A stretch of DNA of 64,000 nucleotides from assembly GCA_950097015.1 (NCBI GenBank), contig CATNEN010000025.1, positions 868,001 to 932,000 of the forward strand, written 5' to 3'. Position 1 is the stretch's first letter. The number at the start of each line of letters is the position of its first letter. Source of the stretch: Macrostomum hystrix. Taxonomy: Eukaryota > Platyhelminthes > Macrostomidae. Below, piece by piece: positions 1 through 12,222 of this stretch. Under the pieces are notes generated by a model. The model saw only the letters and a list, made by a program, of their open reading frames with translations. It was not told where the DNA came from and searched no databases. The position numbers and the translations under genes are program-made.

Positions 1-1430
1 TTTCCGAGGCCGAAGCCGAGCTTCAATCCCTGCGAGCGGTGCACTCAAGGTGCCGCGGCCAGCTCGATCAGGTGCGAGCCGAGCGGACCCGCATCCAGCA
101 GGAGTACGATCGACTGCGGCGTCGGCTAGACGAATCGCCAGCCATGTCGCCTCCTCCGCCATTGTTACCTAGATCACAATTGTCGCCCTCGCCGACGCCT
201 CCGGTGCAGCATCCTCCGCCGCCGGTTCCTCCTCCGCCTACGCAGCTTCAAATTTTGCAGTCAGAAGCTGCGGCAGCTGCGGCAGCCGACGATGAGGTTC
301 TCACTCTGCGCTCTGAGAACGAAGGCTTGCGTTTCAAAGTTAGCGTTCTTGAGACCAAAGCTAAGAAAATGGAATTCAGATTAAGGGCCGAGCGAGACAA
401 AATTGACAAGCTTCAGGTAACTAAGAGTATATAAAAATGTGAATACTGTTTCGCTCGAACGTTAATTACTTATACGTTAATAAATTTCTAGCACCGACTG
501 GACGAGAAGGACACCGAGCTGGACCAGCTGGTTGATAAACTGCGCGCTAGCCGAGCTCAACTAGAATCGGAGAGAAGCCGTCGGCTCGGCGAGGCTAAAC
601 GCCTCAGCACCGCTCTCGAGGCCGAAGAGGCGCGCGCCGGTAAACTGGAACGACGCCTTCGCGAGGGCAGCGCTGAATCGGCGGCGGCCGTTCTAGCCGA
701 AGAGGCGGCTGCAGCTCGCGAAGCCAAGCGTCAGACTGAGCAGCGCCTGATGGCCGAGGCGGCTGATCTGCGCGGTCAATTAGACGAATTGGCGGCCGAC
801 AATCGCGAGTTGCGCAATCGTTTAGAAACGGCAGCCGCTCACGGCACCGGCCTCGGCGGAGGCGTCATCAGCGGAGCCGACTGTTCCGAGTGTCGACGCC
901 TGCGCGAGGCGGTTCGCGTACTTGAATCGCAGCAGACGGCGCGGCGACGGCGGGCAACCAGCGAGGCCAAGTCTGTAGCCACGGAGCCGTTGCCGCCTGT
1001 CGCCGAGGCTGCCAGCCAGACTGGCCCCGAGGCGGACGACGCCATTGAAGATGTTGACCTGCTTCGGAAACGTTTGAATGAACTCGAGTTGGCTGCGGTC
1101 GAGTGCGAGACCCTCCGTGCCCTGGTGAAACAGCTGGAGGAGTCGGCAGCAGCTGCGGCCACTTCGCCGCAAACGCCTACAGTAGTTGATGAAGCTTCGT
1201 CGGCATCGCCATCGCTGTCAACAACGGAGGACTCCGTGATTATTCCGATGCTGCTAGCTGCCGATGAGCAGTCGGTCTCGGCAGCAGCAACTCCGCTGAC
1301 TTTAATTCGGCGCCTGCGTCGCTGCCTTGTGCCGTGGCGGTCTGTGCGGCTTCGGCCGAGTGCGCGCAACGCCGCTCTGGCTTATCTGTGCGGCCTCCAC
1401 TGCCTGCTGCTGTACTTCCTGCTGCTGTGA
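1..1430 (+). CDS. Golgin-like tail-anchored coiled-coil protein, 3' part
   Basis: The 5' end lies outside the window. Visible exons are 1-416 (frame starts at base 3) and 492-1430, joined across a 75-bp GT..AG intron at 417-491 in phase 0. The protein is rich in Glu, Arg, Ala and Leu with heptad-like spacing (long coiled coil), interrupted by a Pro-rich stretch coded at about 145-240. It ends in a basic segment followed by a hydrophobic helix coded at about 1370-1427, with a Tyr and a His in it (AYLCGLHCLLLYF), and stops at once. A C-terminal anchor with Tyr and His after a coiled coil is the pattern of Golgi proteins such as CASP, giantin and golgin-84, which tether vesicles at Golgi cisternae. 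The specific family member cannot be decided. Gene structure is well supported; the golgin assignment is inference from architecture. Confidence 0.7.
417..491 (+). other. Short spliceosomal intron (75 bp)
   Basis: Donor CAG|GTAACT at 417 and acceptor TTTCTAG ending at 491. The reading frame closes on both sides and joins in phase 0. It contrasts with the array-filled introns of the other genes and shows the basal intron size of this genome. Confidence 0.8.
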
Positions 1431-1477
1431 CCTTCCTGATCTGCTAGTTATAAAAGCAAGTAAAATTCTAGTAGATG

Positions 1478-1925
1478 GAAACCCACTGGGTGGAATCCCA
1501 TTGGGTAGAATCCCATTGGGTAGAATCCCATTGGGTAGAATTCCACTGGGTAGAACCACATTGGGTAGAATCGCACTGAGTAGAATCCCACTATATAGAA
1601 TAACATTAGTTCAAATCCCACTGGGCAGAATCCCATTGGGTAGAATCCCTCTGGATGGAATCCAACTAGCTAGAATCCCACTAGCTAGAATCCCACTCTG
1701 TAGAATCACATTTGATAGAATCCCACTGGGCAGAATCCCACTGGATGGAATCCCACTAGCTGGAATCCCACTAGTTCAAACCCCACTGGGTAGAATCCCA
1801 TTGGGTAGAATCCCACCGGCTAGAATCCCACTAGTTAGAATCCTACTGGATAGAATCCCATTGGGTAGAATCCCACCGGCTAGAATCCCACTAGTTAGAA
1901 TCCTACTGGATAGAATCTATATATT
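1478..1925. repeat. Minisatellite, 15-bp unit, 3' of the golgin-like gene
   Basis: About 30 copies of a unit like TAGAATCCCATTGGG, diverged at several positions. The period is a multiple of three, so it is open in several frames; the apparent 209-residue and 85-residue ORFs here are by-products. It lies just after the stop codon and may be in the 3' UTR. Confidence 0.9.
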
Positions 1926-2972
1926 TTTGCCTATTTTCCAAGCTCTTCAACTCTAACACGGTTATCAGTCGTGTAGTGCGATTTCGCTTGACAATAGAAA
2001 TGGATATGCTAGTTAACTTAAAATAATAATAATAATATTGTGTCGGTTAGCAATGGCAAAATTATCTTTTTCTTCTACTCGTATGTGTGACCTATCAATG
2101 ATTTTCAATCAATTTTAAGCTTCCGAAGTTCTTGCTTGACTTGTTGTATCAGTTTGTATTTAGTTAGCTGTATACTAGGTTGGAATTGCATTAAGTGTGA
2201 ATTCAGTTGAAATTACAAGCACTCGCACTATATAACACATATGTAGTGTGCTGCACCAAATAGATTTTGAACAATGTGTTTTTTGTTTGTTTTAGTTTGA
2301 AAAATGTGATTTATCTACATTATGCTTGCTCATCTATATTTGCCATAGAAATTCTACCATTAAATGGATTGTAAATTGTAATTAAATTAGTCTTAATGGT
2401 GTGCTCTCCCTCATTATAATCATTGGTTTCTGAAAACCGGTCTCTGAGTATGACAATTCGCTTTATGTTTCTAAAGTCTACTCACTCATTGATACCTGGT
2501 GAAAGCTCATTAACGTTCTTCTTCAGATGCCAAACATTGTTTTGACTTATTGTTAAGCTGAAAAATATACAAGACAATATCAATAGTTATGCAATTATGT
2601 TGACTTGCTTGTAAAATAAATTTTTAAGATTTTAAGAATATCGGCTACTTTCTCTTCGTAATTCCTGAATTGCGCATTCTAATTCTATAGATTTCCGGCT
2701 TGAGTCACAGTTGGTTCTCAGCCATAGACAGACATCTCACTCGATCAGCAAATTACGAGTATAAGGAGTATAAGGAGTGCTTGAATTGTCTAGCTATTTG
2801 CATAGCAAACATAATTATATAAATAAATACACATGCGAAAATTATAAATTCCAAATTAGTTAGCAAATTTCTGTCTTTTGTTTTATAACTATTTTAGGCA
2901 AAGCACTCGCCCAGGTTAATTAGACTAGCCTAGTCACAAAAAGCGGTATAGGGCGGTGTACCGCTGGCCGCC
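1926..2972. other. Intergenic, AT-rich
   Basis: AT-rich sequence with no coding potential that I can see. Possible 3' splice acceptors TTTTAG ending at 2897 and CCTAG ending about 2933 precede the next start codon and could mark its 5' UTR. Confidence 0.5.
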
Positions 2973-5900
2973 ATGCACCGAAAGCGCCGTGGTAGAGAGC
3001 CCGACTCGTCGGCCAACAACCAAACCAAGCCGAGCCGGCAGCAAAACTTCCTGCAGACCTGGGACCGGAGTCGCGACCACCGGGACAGAGAGTTGCCAGT
3101 CACGAATCACCGACGTCATCATTCGCATCAGTCAAAACAGGAGACATCATACGCGAATGTGGACAGTTCGACTTCGTCGGGTGGTTCTGACAAGTACTCC
3201 ACTGTCAGGAGGCGCTCTTTGACCTACGTACCAACGTCCGCCTGGGTGAAAGACTTCAAAGACGAAGACGACACTGATGCTTATGGCAGCATAAGAAATA
3301 CTTCCTCGAATAGGTCTCCAGATTCTGAAATACTATTTTGTGCGTCTAAAAGTTGCTCGCCAGTTCAGCAGAAGACAACTGTCGTGTCGAAACAATTAGT
3401 TATTGTGCAACAGGAGCCAGTACCACCACGGCCGCCGCCACGGGCAAACCGCAATCAGCAGCAATCAGCGCGGATTCCACCGTTAGCGTTAGCGACCCCA
3501 TCTGCATTGGTAACACAGCCTTCACAAAGTCCGCCTTCGGCATCAGCGATCCAGCCACCGACACCGCCTCGAGCGCCACGTCCACCGCCTCGAAAATTCC
3601 TGCCAAATCGGCCACCGCCACCGCCACCATCACCATCGCCTCCTTCGTCGCAGCTACCACTACCATCACCGAAGATGATGACACCAAAACCGTCCTCGGC
3701 ACCACATAAGCTCTCACCACAGATGCCATTACCACCGTCTCTGAAGCCCCCTTCGAAGCCACCTCCTCCACCGCGGAGCGCATCTGCTTCTGTTAAAAAA
3801 GATTCATTCGCTTCTGACGTGGTGTCTGACCACAGTCGGGTGCCCCAGTGTGAGCCGCACGTAGCATCTACGATAACGCGCCAGGCACTGGCAGGCAGCA
3901 CGCGCCATGCCGTCGACATGGAGATTGCAGCTACGGCTTCATCTAAGACGGAGACGAAAAAACGCCGCGTACTAAGTCAACCATCTGAGGTAGCACTGTT
4001 GCTGCACGAGATTCTAGTGGGCGGGGCAATCCGCGCGGGCGCTGGAGAGACAATGCCAGCTGAAGGGTCCATGCCTGGAAAATCGACTCACGGCTCTGGA
4101 GTAAGTCGTGCTAATAAAGACAAGTTAAAGAAGGAATCCCAGAAACTGTCAAAGAAGTCAACGAAGATGCGTAGCTACTCGTCTGAGTCGAAAATAGTGC
4201 ACATTCTGGCTGAGATCATAGCTGAGAACATAAGCCGGGCTGATCGTCACAAGTGCAAGCAGAATGGGCAGGGTGATTCAATACCTAGAAACTGCAAATC
4301 TCTTGCGGAGCCCACGAAGGTGAGTAGCAGAACCGAAATAAATAAAAAGGCTGCGAAAGCCAGACAGCACAGTAAACATAAAGACGCCGCTGCTACCGAT
4401 AAATGTGTTTGCCGCCAGCAGAACTTCAACAATTGTTTTAATAAGCCGCATAAAATTAGAAACAGAAGGTGGCTTTGCCAAACTCATGCCCTCTGCATGC
4501 GATCTGTCAGTCGCAGTCGAATTGGCGATCGCTGTGGCTCTGAAGCAGTTTTATTGGGCAGATTTTCAGCAGACATGCGAGGATCAGTGTTGCCTAGATC
4601 ATCGCTACTATCGCTTTGTCGAATGCCCGTCAGAACTTCAAGCGAGTGTGGGGTAAGACTTCTTCATCGACCAAACGCATCGAAACGCAGAGCCAACAGT
4701 CGACATAGTTTGTTTTTTGAAACAAGTATTTGTTCATCGCGAGTGCACTCGACTGCGACGCCAGTTTCCATTAGCAGCCTGAAGCTAGAGGACACCCGCA
4801 ACCGCTCCAGATCGCGCTCTACAGATGAAGCGATTGCCAGTGTACGCTCAGAAACGCCAGAGTTAAGCACGGATGCCATCAATTTTGTGCAGGTGGGCGT
4901 TATCGCCGCGCTTACTAGCAGCTCATCGCAAGCAGTATTGCTAGAGATTTCGTCAGATTCGCGGACAGTGGCCGGTAGGCAGTGCCAGCACTATTGGAAG
5001 CGAAATGTGGATGACTCCATGTCGCAGGCTGCAACCTCAACAGCTGCTAGCATTGAGGAGTTGTTCGGTTGCATTTTGAACGGTCGCGACGAGTCGAACC
5101 TTCTGCTACCCATGGAGGATACGGAGGTGACAAGCCTGAAGTCCGTGCCAGCTGACACTGGGTCCGAGTTTCGGTACGGTGACCGCATAGAGACGCAGCC
5201 TATGATTCAAATCCTTGTTCCAGAGTCATTGCGCATATCAGAGCGAGATGCAGTGTTGGACACGGAAGCCACCCAGCTTCTGAGGGAGTGCTCAAATTCT
5301 GAATGCACCTATTTTAGTAGCAAGACTGAACAATTGAAACTTTCCAGAAGAAGTTCTACACTTTCATCGAAATTTTCAGCCGGTAAGTCTGGCCTGCTGT
5401 CCAAGTCTAATATTGAGGTGGAGAGTGCTCTAGAATCCAACTGGGTTGCAACGCTGCCGGCCCGGCCTTGGATCGACCGCGAAAACTTCAACGGCGCGGT
5501 AAAAATCACCGAAAGGAAGCAGACCACGCTTGGTCGCAGAAGTCGAGTTCAAATAGTACTGCCGCTTGCAGAAGCTATTCAACATCAGATCGAACTACCT
5601 AGCTGCATCGTTGAACAAAGCTTTAGCTCGTGGCGACCTCTGAAATATGTTCAGCAGCTGAAGCTGAACCTGCCAATCGTCACCCCCGAGATTACAACAC
5701 CTGTGTCGATCAGCCAGACGATAAATATCGTCGGTCGTTTTAGTGAGTCCGAGGTCACTAAAAGTGTCATTCGGACTAAAGTCTGCTGCAGAGCTAGTAG
5801 CCCGAAATTTACATTTGCTAGATGCGTTGCATCGCGAATAGTTAATTTTTCAATAGTGAGATACCATCTTCTGGGCTCGTCAATTGAATTGGCAGGCGAC

Positions 5901-6678
5901 CTATTTAATATATCGCTGCTTAAAACGACGAATCGCTCAGAAGCGAACGATGGATCCAAAGTCGGTCGGCACCAGCAATGCGCAAGCCAGTATGATTTTC
6001 CTCCTCATTTTATTGACTTGACTTGGCCACCCTGCTGCTTCAATTGGGCTTCCGAGCGCCCCGCTAACCATGTTAACAATGATCGCATTGAACTGCTGAG
6101 AGTGGCAACCAACCTGGCTATACAATGCCACGCGAACCAAATCAGTCAGGAATCAGGCGTGAACAAATGTCTGGCGAACCCACTGAAAGATGTCGTTTTT
6201 AAATTATTAAGCCCCACCGAAAGCTCACTAAGACTTAAGCCAGTCATCCAGCAAGGATTGGTTGCCAAAGTCTTTAAAAGGATCTCTAAAAACTGTAGGC
6301 TGCGCAATATCATCTTACATTGTCCAGAGCTAGTCATCAATCAGATCTTTGCCGGCGTGTCGCAGGCGGGAGCTGCTGACAGCTCATTTAGTACTCTGGA
6401 CAAACAGACGCAGCTCGGCTACTCAATGCAGAATATGCAAAAAGAAGTTCAACAGCGACAACAACCACGACAGCTGCAAGATCCATATTCAAAGAAGCGA
6501 TTCAAATATTTAAAGCCTGAATTACAGATAAAGACAACAGCGAGAGGTTGAGCAACAGATCTTGCGATTCCAGATCACCAGGTGCAATTGATGTCTCTCA
6601 GCTCAGTTAAAACTGGTTGAACGCACCACCGACGATAATGCTAGCGACGGCTATATGTCCACCAGCGATTGCGCATGA
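2973..6678 (+). CDS. Large low-complexity protein of unknown function
   Basis: An open frame from ATG 2973 (context GCCGCCATG) runs 1192 codons to a stop at 6549-6551. I do not recognise a family. Residues about 1-100 are basic and polar; about 150-275 are Pro/Ser-rich with poly-Pro blocks that could bind SH3 or EVH1 domains; the rest is Ser/Arg-rich with short amphipathic helices, for example near residues 337-350 (SEVALLLHEIL) and 405-420 (SKIVHILAEIIAENI). A 55-bp intron at 6547-6601 (CGAGAG|GTTGAG..CTCTCAG) would remove the stop and add 25 residues ending in GYMSTSDCA at 6678. Splicing there keeps the frame and the added tail looks coding, but this is a guess. Such a long uninterrupted exon is unusual beside its neighbours. 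The call as a gene is fairly safe; the function is unknown. Confidence 0.6.
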
Positions 6679-7102
6679 GAGCAAATCAGAACAATAACCC
6701 CCTCAATCACCGCACTGTGAGCGTGCGTTGAATTTTTTCTAATAGCATATTTTTCATGGGCTTCTTTTTCGGAACATTTACACACAGGAATATTATTTCA
6801 GATTTTTTCTGTTAAACATGAGAAGAACGTACTGCATTTTTTTGTCAGTCAGTGAGTCATAAGAGATGTATGACGTGTGTTTTTTGTTTCTTAATTTTTA
6901 CGATTTTTGCTGGGCTGCTTTCTCATCAAGTCCAGAAATTTAAATACCAGGTTGCGTCGTCACAGCCGCTAAAAAAGAAATCATGAATGTTTTGAACGAT
7001 CTATAATTAAGTAGGTAGCGAAATAGGTGTTGATGTTTGGAAACTAGACTTTAAATGAAATTCTTAACTTAGGTCTTATATTGGCAATTCGTGTCTTTCA
7101 AA

Positions 7103-7235
7103 CAGTAGAAAGACCACGCATTTTCCCCTTGGGGAAAGACCTGCAGGGTTTTGTTTAAATACCCACTGCCCATTTCACGAAAGCTCCCAAACCGAATGAC
7201 CGATTTTTTGTGAAAGTCTAAGAACTCAATGAACT
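7103..7235 (+). mobile_element. Fragment related to the TIR element at 35.7 kb
   Basis: The start (ACAGTAGAAAGACCAC) and the stretch AAATACCCACTGCCC..TTCACGA.AGCTC..AAACCGAA match the left end of the element at 35674-36152. A small palindrome (TTCCCCTTGGGGAA) lies between the two matching blocks. The right terminus was not found, so this is probably a truncated or diverged copy. Confidence 0.55.
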
Positions 7236-10200
7236 GTTGACCAAGTCAAAATGAAGAGATCAATTTATTACTCTGGGGCGATCCGGGAATTACTCACCTA
7301 AATAACGGAAGCCGTCAAACCTTCTGAAAAATTAACTCGTTTAAACAAACTCCATAGTCTAAGCGCTTACTTTTGCTATAAGCTATAAGTATCTTGAATT
7401 CAAATTTGCAGAAAAACTATGTTTTAAAAGACTTTAAGGTACTGTGACACATTTTGCGAAATATTGAGGTAATATTTAAATTCTCATTTCAGTCTTTCTA
7501 AATTTCTAGCCGCGAGCCATGCCAACATTGTTTGTGTGTTTTAAGAGTCAAGTCGTGCATTTCTTAGTATAAAAACTTTGTTGGGTTGTTTAGCGCGCAG
7601 TATATTTACTGCAGTATATTTATCAGTATGTTATGTTTCAAATAAAGCATCTGGCCACTAGCTGTGTTAGTGACTAGACCTAGACTCTGGGCTAGACCCC
7701 CGTACCCGTGACAGCAGCCAGTAAATCCATGAGAGGAATGATTGTTGTTGGCGCTCTAGGTCGGCCAGCCATGTCAGATGCGCTGAAATTTAAAAAATTC
7801 CGGTCATAATAATTTAATGTGGGAAACTAGGACATTGCCAGCAAGCTAAGGCAAAGTGGTTTGTCAATCTACAGACTGTCAGTGTCAACCTGTGTTTTGC
7901 AGATACATACTTAGCTGGACCGGACAATTGTACATCACCCTGAACTGCCTGTGAATGAAATGTGCATGTTTACATAGCAAATAGCAAATACCTAGCAAAT
8001 TTCCAAATTGCATTATAAGATTGGTACATGTACAGTTTACAATTGACTGACTTGTAACATTGTTGCTGACCCCAAGACATGTCATGTCGGCCTTTGTAAA
8101 CCTGAGAACTAAAATATCATAAAAAATTTCCCAAAAGCAAGACTAGACATTAAAATGTGTTGTAACAAAAAGTATTAGTACCAAAATGCCTAGCAAATGT
8201 TTTGTATTTTACAGCTATTTTTGTATTTATGTTTTGTCCAGCTATCTATTTTTATAAGTTCATAAATATTATTGATAGTATATAGGTTTTTGTTACAAAT
8301 TCTTAATATTCAATATTTGGCTATAAGACATTACGGCCCAATAGTGAAATCATCTTTCCTAGTCTTTCATATCATTTCTCTTCTCTCTTTTGCCTTGGTT
8401 TGCACTGCTATGTCTTTAAAAACTTATGTTTAAAATATTTACTTGTTATAAGTAATTAATTTGTCATTATTATTAAATTAGCTAACTAAACATGCACAAC
8501 TAGAGGATTGCCTGCATTTAAAGCATTCTTTAATATAATAGTGTTTCTTTCATTTTAAGTTGTTTCAGTCAAGACTAAAACAATTTGGCCTAAGTCTATT
8601 ATTAGTTTTTCTATCAGCCTATTATCTGTTAATATGATTTCATAAAAATGCAAAACAATAGTCAATATGTCAACATTTTGCTGTCAAATAGTTTATTTTG
8701 TATAGTAGTTAATTAAACAAAGTATAGGCCCTAACAAAAATATTTAGTAACCTAAAGGCAATTTTTTAATTAGTATAAGTGAAAACATATGATATAAAAA
8801 TTGGATATTGTACTTAGAATTGTCACCTAGTCAAACTAAGCAGTATGCAGGTCTCTTAAGGTAGCTAGTTTCTGCCTTTCTCTACCTCAATGTGACATTT
8901 TAACATGTGCTATACAACTGGCCAGGAATGACTTAAGACTAGAACACCTAGGAATGGAAAGCAAGGTGTAATTATGTCTTACATATGGGTCAAACATATA
9001 GGTCACAAAGTCCAAGTCAACTATTGGATTGCTCAATTTATGTAACAACAGCTGGTCATACTTAAATTTCCCCAACAAGTTATGTTACCTATGCAACTTT
9101 CAAGATTCATTGCTAATCTTAGTAAGCTAGAGTTCAAAGCTTACTAAATAGTCTTAAGCACTCAATAGTTTTTGTGCACAATTGATGTATGATTTTTGTT
9201 GGTGCAAAAGCCTCCTACCCATTTACAGTCATCAGATAAACAGCAAATTAAAATATAAATGTTTAATTAAATTTGGTTCAATTAAACTTAAATAAGCAAA
9301 ATATTGCTGAATTATCAATGCTGATTTTCTAAATAAAAAAAGATATAATATAATATATATATAATAATATAATATGCATTATTTTTGCATTGCAAGAAAT
9401 TCTAGAGTCCACGTAAATTTCTTGTACAATTAATTCAAATTTAAATAGGCTTCAATATTAATTATAAAAAACAAGTTGATTTAATGCCTGCATATATTAC
9501 TTTTGTGGCTATAAAAGGAGGAGCATTAACATTAAAGTTGAAGTAGTTCACTACTCACTATGAGGCTTTACAGTACAGTATTTTTATACAACAAAATTGT
9601 AGACAAAGACTATTATGTTTTACAGGTCCATTTTAAAAGTGTACTAAAACATTTTTATTTAAAAGGGTAATTGCCAAGAATAATTGTGGATCAAAATGAC
9701 CAGTTAAATGTTGTTAGGTGAGCAATAACTATCAATAGTTACTAATTTTATTTTATTACTTCTAGAGCAAGAGTATTATAGAATTGTAACTCATAAAATT
9801 TGTCTTGAATTAGCAAATTAATCCAGCCAGGCTGACACTTAAGGCTGTGCTACATAATTCTATGATAAATAGAGCTAACAAGTACTAGTAGGCATAATTG
9901 CCACACCTGCACTATTTTAGCGCTATTGCGCTATTTTGCTTTAGCTGTGCTATTGCGCTACTTTTTGTAAAATACAGTAAATCCTGCGCTAATTGATACA
10001 AAATTGTATATTTCACATTAGTTCCCTACCTCAGACTCATCTCATATAGAATAGCCAGGGAAGGGATGGAAATTAATGACCAAAAAGGACAGTACACATA
10101 CACTAAAAACATCTTTACATGTTATTTATTACTAACTGCTTTGTCCCTCTTCCCAAGATGGCTGCTCCTTATCAGCTTGCCTCCAACCCTTTCCCCTTTC

Positions 10201-10501
10201 TAGGCGCCTCCCATGTCTTGTGCTCTATGCCTCCACCCCTCTCGCTATATATCTCACCCTAGTCATGCCACCCCTCCCTGGGCTAGGGTGAGACTAGGCC
10301 AAAACCCTCAATGTACATATAGGGTCTGAGGTTTGGTTTAGCCAGGTGGGGTTTGGTTCACCCCTGGCCCAATCGCAGTCCCACCCAAATGGCCCAGCTA
10401 GAGCTCTTTTTTAATCACTTTTAAACAGAGAACTTGTTTTTCAACAAAGTAACAGAAGCGACAGAAGAAACTATTTAATTGAATAGACGCTTGCACCAGG
10501 C

Positions 10502-10651
10502 ATGAATTCCAAAGCAAAGCCTAAGCGGAAGCCAAACCAACAAGGCCGAGCCACAATATGGGACGAAGACTGGCTAAAAGAGAAAGATAACTCTGGGCTT
10601 TGTGGACTTGTGGTTACTGCTTATGAATTTTACCGTTTATTTAAGTTTTAA
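10502..10651 (+). other. Small open frame, 49 codons, uncertain
   Basis: ATG at 10502 to TAA at 10649-10651. The N-terminus is Lys/Pro/Arg-rich (MNSKAKPKRKPNQQG), followed by a Trp-containing acidic stretch (IWDEDWLKEKD). Composition is more protein-like than the surrounding AT-rich DNA, and it sits between clusters of GCGCTA motifs. It could be a remnant of a transposase N-terminus or of a host gene exon. No family is recognised. Confidence 0.2.
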
Positions 10652-10833
10652 ACAATTTATCTAATGCTGCGCTAAGTTTTTCATCCAGCGCTAATATTTC
10701 ATTGCTTGCCAGTGGCAACTATGCTAGTAGGCCAGCTAGCTGTCTATGGACTACTCATTAGCTAGTTTTTTACTACATCTCGCACATTATTTTTAGAAAT
10801 TTCAGACAGTACAACGAAAAAACACTTAGGAAA

Positions 10834-11487
10834 ATGTCAGCAGCAGCAGTAGCAGCTGTTGCTCAACCTGGTCCTCGTCGTCGGCGCCAGCAGCAGCAGC
10901 AGTCGTACCTGCGCGCGCACGAGAAAACTGGTCCAAATCTAGAGAAGGACGATCATCCGATTCCTCCATTTCGTAGGACCGTGCCACCAGATCGTGTCTC
11001 CGTTCCGCGCGCCGCGTCAGCCAACGATTTGCGCCTAATTAGACGCAGCGTCAACTATGTCAGGGCCAACGCCAATGCGGCCAGCGCCGCTGGTAGTCGC
11101 CGATTTGATGCGGCTTCCACCGCAACTGCGGCGCGCACAGCTTCGGCTATCGACCTGACTGGTTATCGACGCGGCGAGGTTCCCAGTTATCTGGTTAAAC
11201 GACGCCAGCTAACCGAGGCGGCTCACGCTGCCGAAGTCGCCGCCAGACCGGATCCTGACCAGCCGCCCGGTCATCGCCGACTGAGCGACTCTGAGCGTCG
11301 GCGAACTCTCGCCCTACTAACTGAAAATCATCGATTGTTGCTAGGCGAATTAAATCGCCTACCTGTACGCTCGGATACAGTCCGTCTGGTGCGTATCAAA
11401 GGCGAGATCGAACGCAAATTGGCCGAATTAGAGGAAGCGATGCGGATCTTCTCTAGGCCAAAAGTGTTTGTTCGAATTGACAACTGA
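10834..11487 (+). CDS. ENKD1: Enkurin-domain protein, ENKD1-like
   Basis: A single-exon frame of 217 residues. The C-terminal half is an enkurin domain: a GEVPSYLVKRR motif near residue 113, a DPDQPPGH linker, a two-helix segment with LLGELNRLP, then KLAELEEAMRIFSRPKVFV at the very end. The RPDPDxPPGH and IFSRPKVFV motifs point to ENKD1 rather than ENKUR itself. In vertebrates ENKD1 is a microtubule and centrosome/cilium-associated protein. The N-terminus has poly-Gln and basic runs. The start ATG at 10834 is preceded by an acceptor-like TTTCAG ending at 10805, 28 bases upstream, and no partner donor is visible. A poly(A) signal AATAAA occurs near 11875. At 217 residues it is shorter than the vertebrate protein, mostly in the N-terminal half. 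Confidence 0.85.
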   Translation: MSAAAVAAVAQPGPRRRRQQQQQSYLRAHEKTGPNLEKDDHPIPPFRRTVPPDRVSVPRAASANDLRLIRRSVNYVRANANAASAAGSRRFDAASTATAARTASAIDLTGYRRGEVPSYLVKRRQLTEAAHAAEVAARPDPDQPPGHRRLSDSERRRTLALLTENHRLLLGELNRLPVRSDTVRLVRIKGEIERKLAELEEAMRIFSRPKVFVRIDN

Positions 11488-12222
11488 TCATATCCTTTGC
11501 GTGACTCTATTGTACACTGAAGTTTGTTTGGGGACAACACTTATTAGGATTGACAGAGTGCACTGATTGGTAAATTGGTTGCTGTCCTACAATCCTGTCT
11601 CTGGGAAGAAGCTAGAGTTCATTTTAAATCAAAACGCTTGGCCGTCCACGAATTGAAAAGGTTTTTTAGAGTTTTTTGCTCTTTTGTTGGTTTATTTTTT
11701 TAGCTTATTTATGTTTAAGCAGTCGACGCACAATATAAGATATTTTGTCGAAATTGTGATACAAAAGCCATACATTTTTACATTGTCGATATAGTTATTA
11801 CGGCTGGGCCGAGCATGGCTTTTTTAGCTGGAACTATTATTGTGATTTCTTTGTAAATTTGTTTTTCTAGTTAAATAAACGAGAACTATTATTATTGAAA
11901 GAAGCAAAACACTATTGATTTTATTTTTTATCAACCTTCCTTGCAGTTTAGATTGCCGTTTTAATAATTTAATTTTGTGGGTTAATACTTGGTATACTAC
12001 TCTAAAAGTATAGTGTGCTGCTGAATTTTATAGTTTGCTTATAAAATATAGACGGGGAGCTTGTTGCTCATTGCAGTGCTTCGGAGTTGTGAAATAGAGA
12101 TCTAGAGTTCGAATCCTAGGGAAATATTTTGTCTCCCTTACTAAACGGACCTTACGGTGTCCTTTCTATTCAATTAAAAATTATCGAATAAAATTTAGCC
12201 TCATTTTTTGCAGTCACCAGCC
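11488..12222. other. Intergenic with a degenerate tRNA-like patch
   Basis: AT-rich. AATAAA near 11875 probably ends the ENKD1-like transcript. Positions about 12050-12130 contain a B-box-like AGTTCGAATCC and a loose tRNA shape, possibly an old SINE head. The acceptor TTTTTTGCAG ends at 12213, ten bases before the cytohesin ATG. Confidence 0.45.

Larger units (their letters stand above)
6679..10833. other. Long AT-rich intergenic region
   Basis: About 4 kb of AT-rich sequence with no convincing gene. AATAAA at 7641 could end the transcript of the upstream gene. The segment near 7103-7230 resembles the left part of the TIR element at 35674. Around 9915-9985 and 10665-10705 there are clustered GCGCTA motifs on either side of a 49-codon frame at 10502-10651. 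The 7885-8085 and 8887-9078 minus-strand frames are short, AT-rich and unsupported. Confidence 0.5.

Noticed and set aside
1327..1956. 209-codon frame with RIPLG repeats
   Set aside because: 15-bp minisatellite plus the out-of-frame end of the golgin-like gene.
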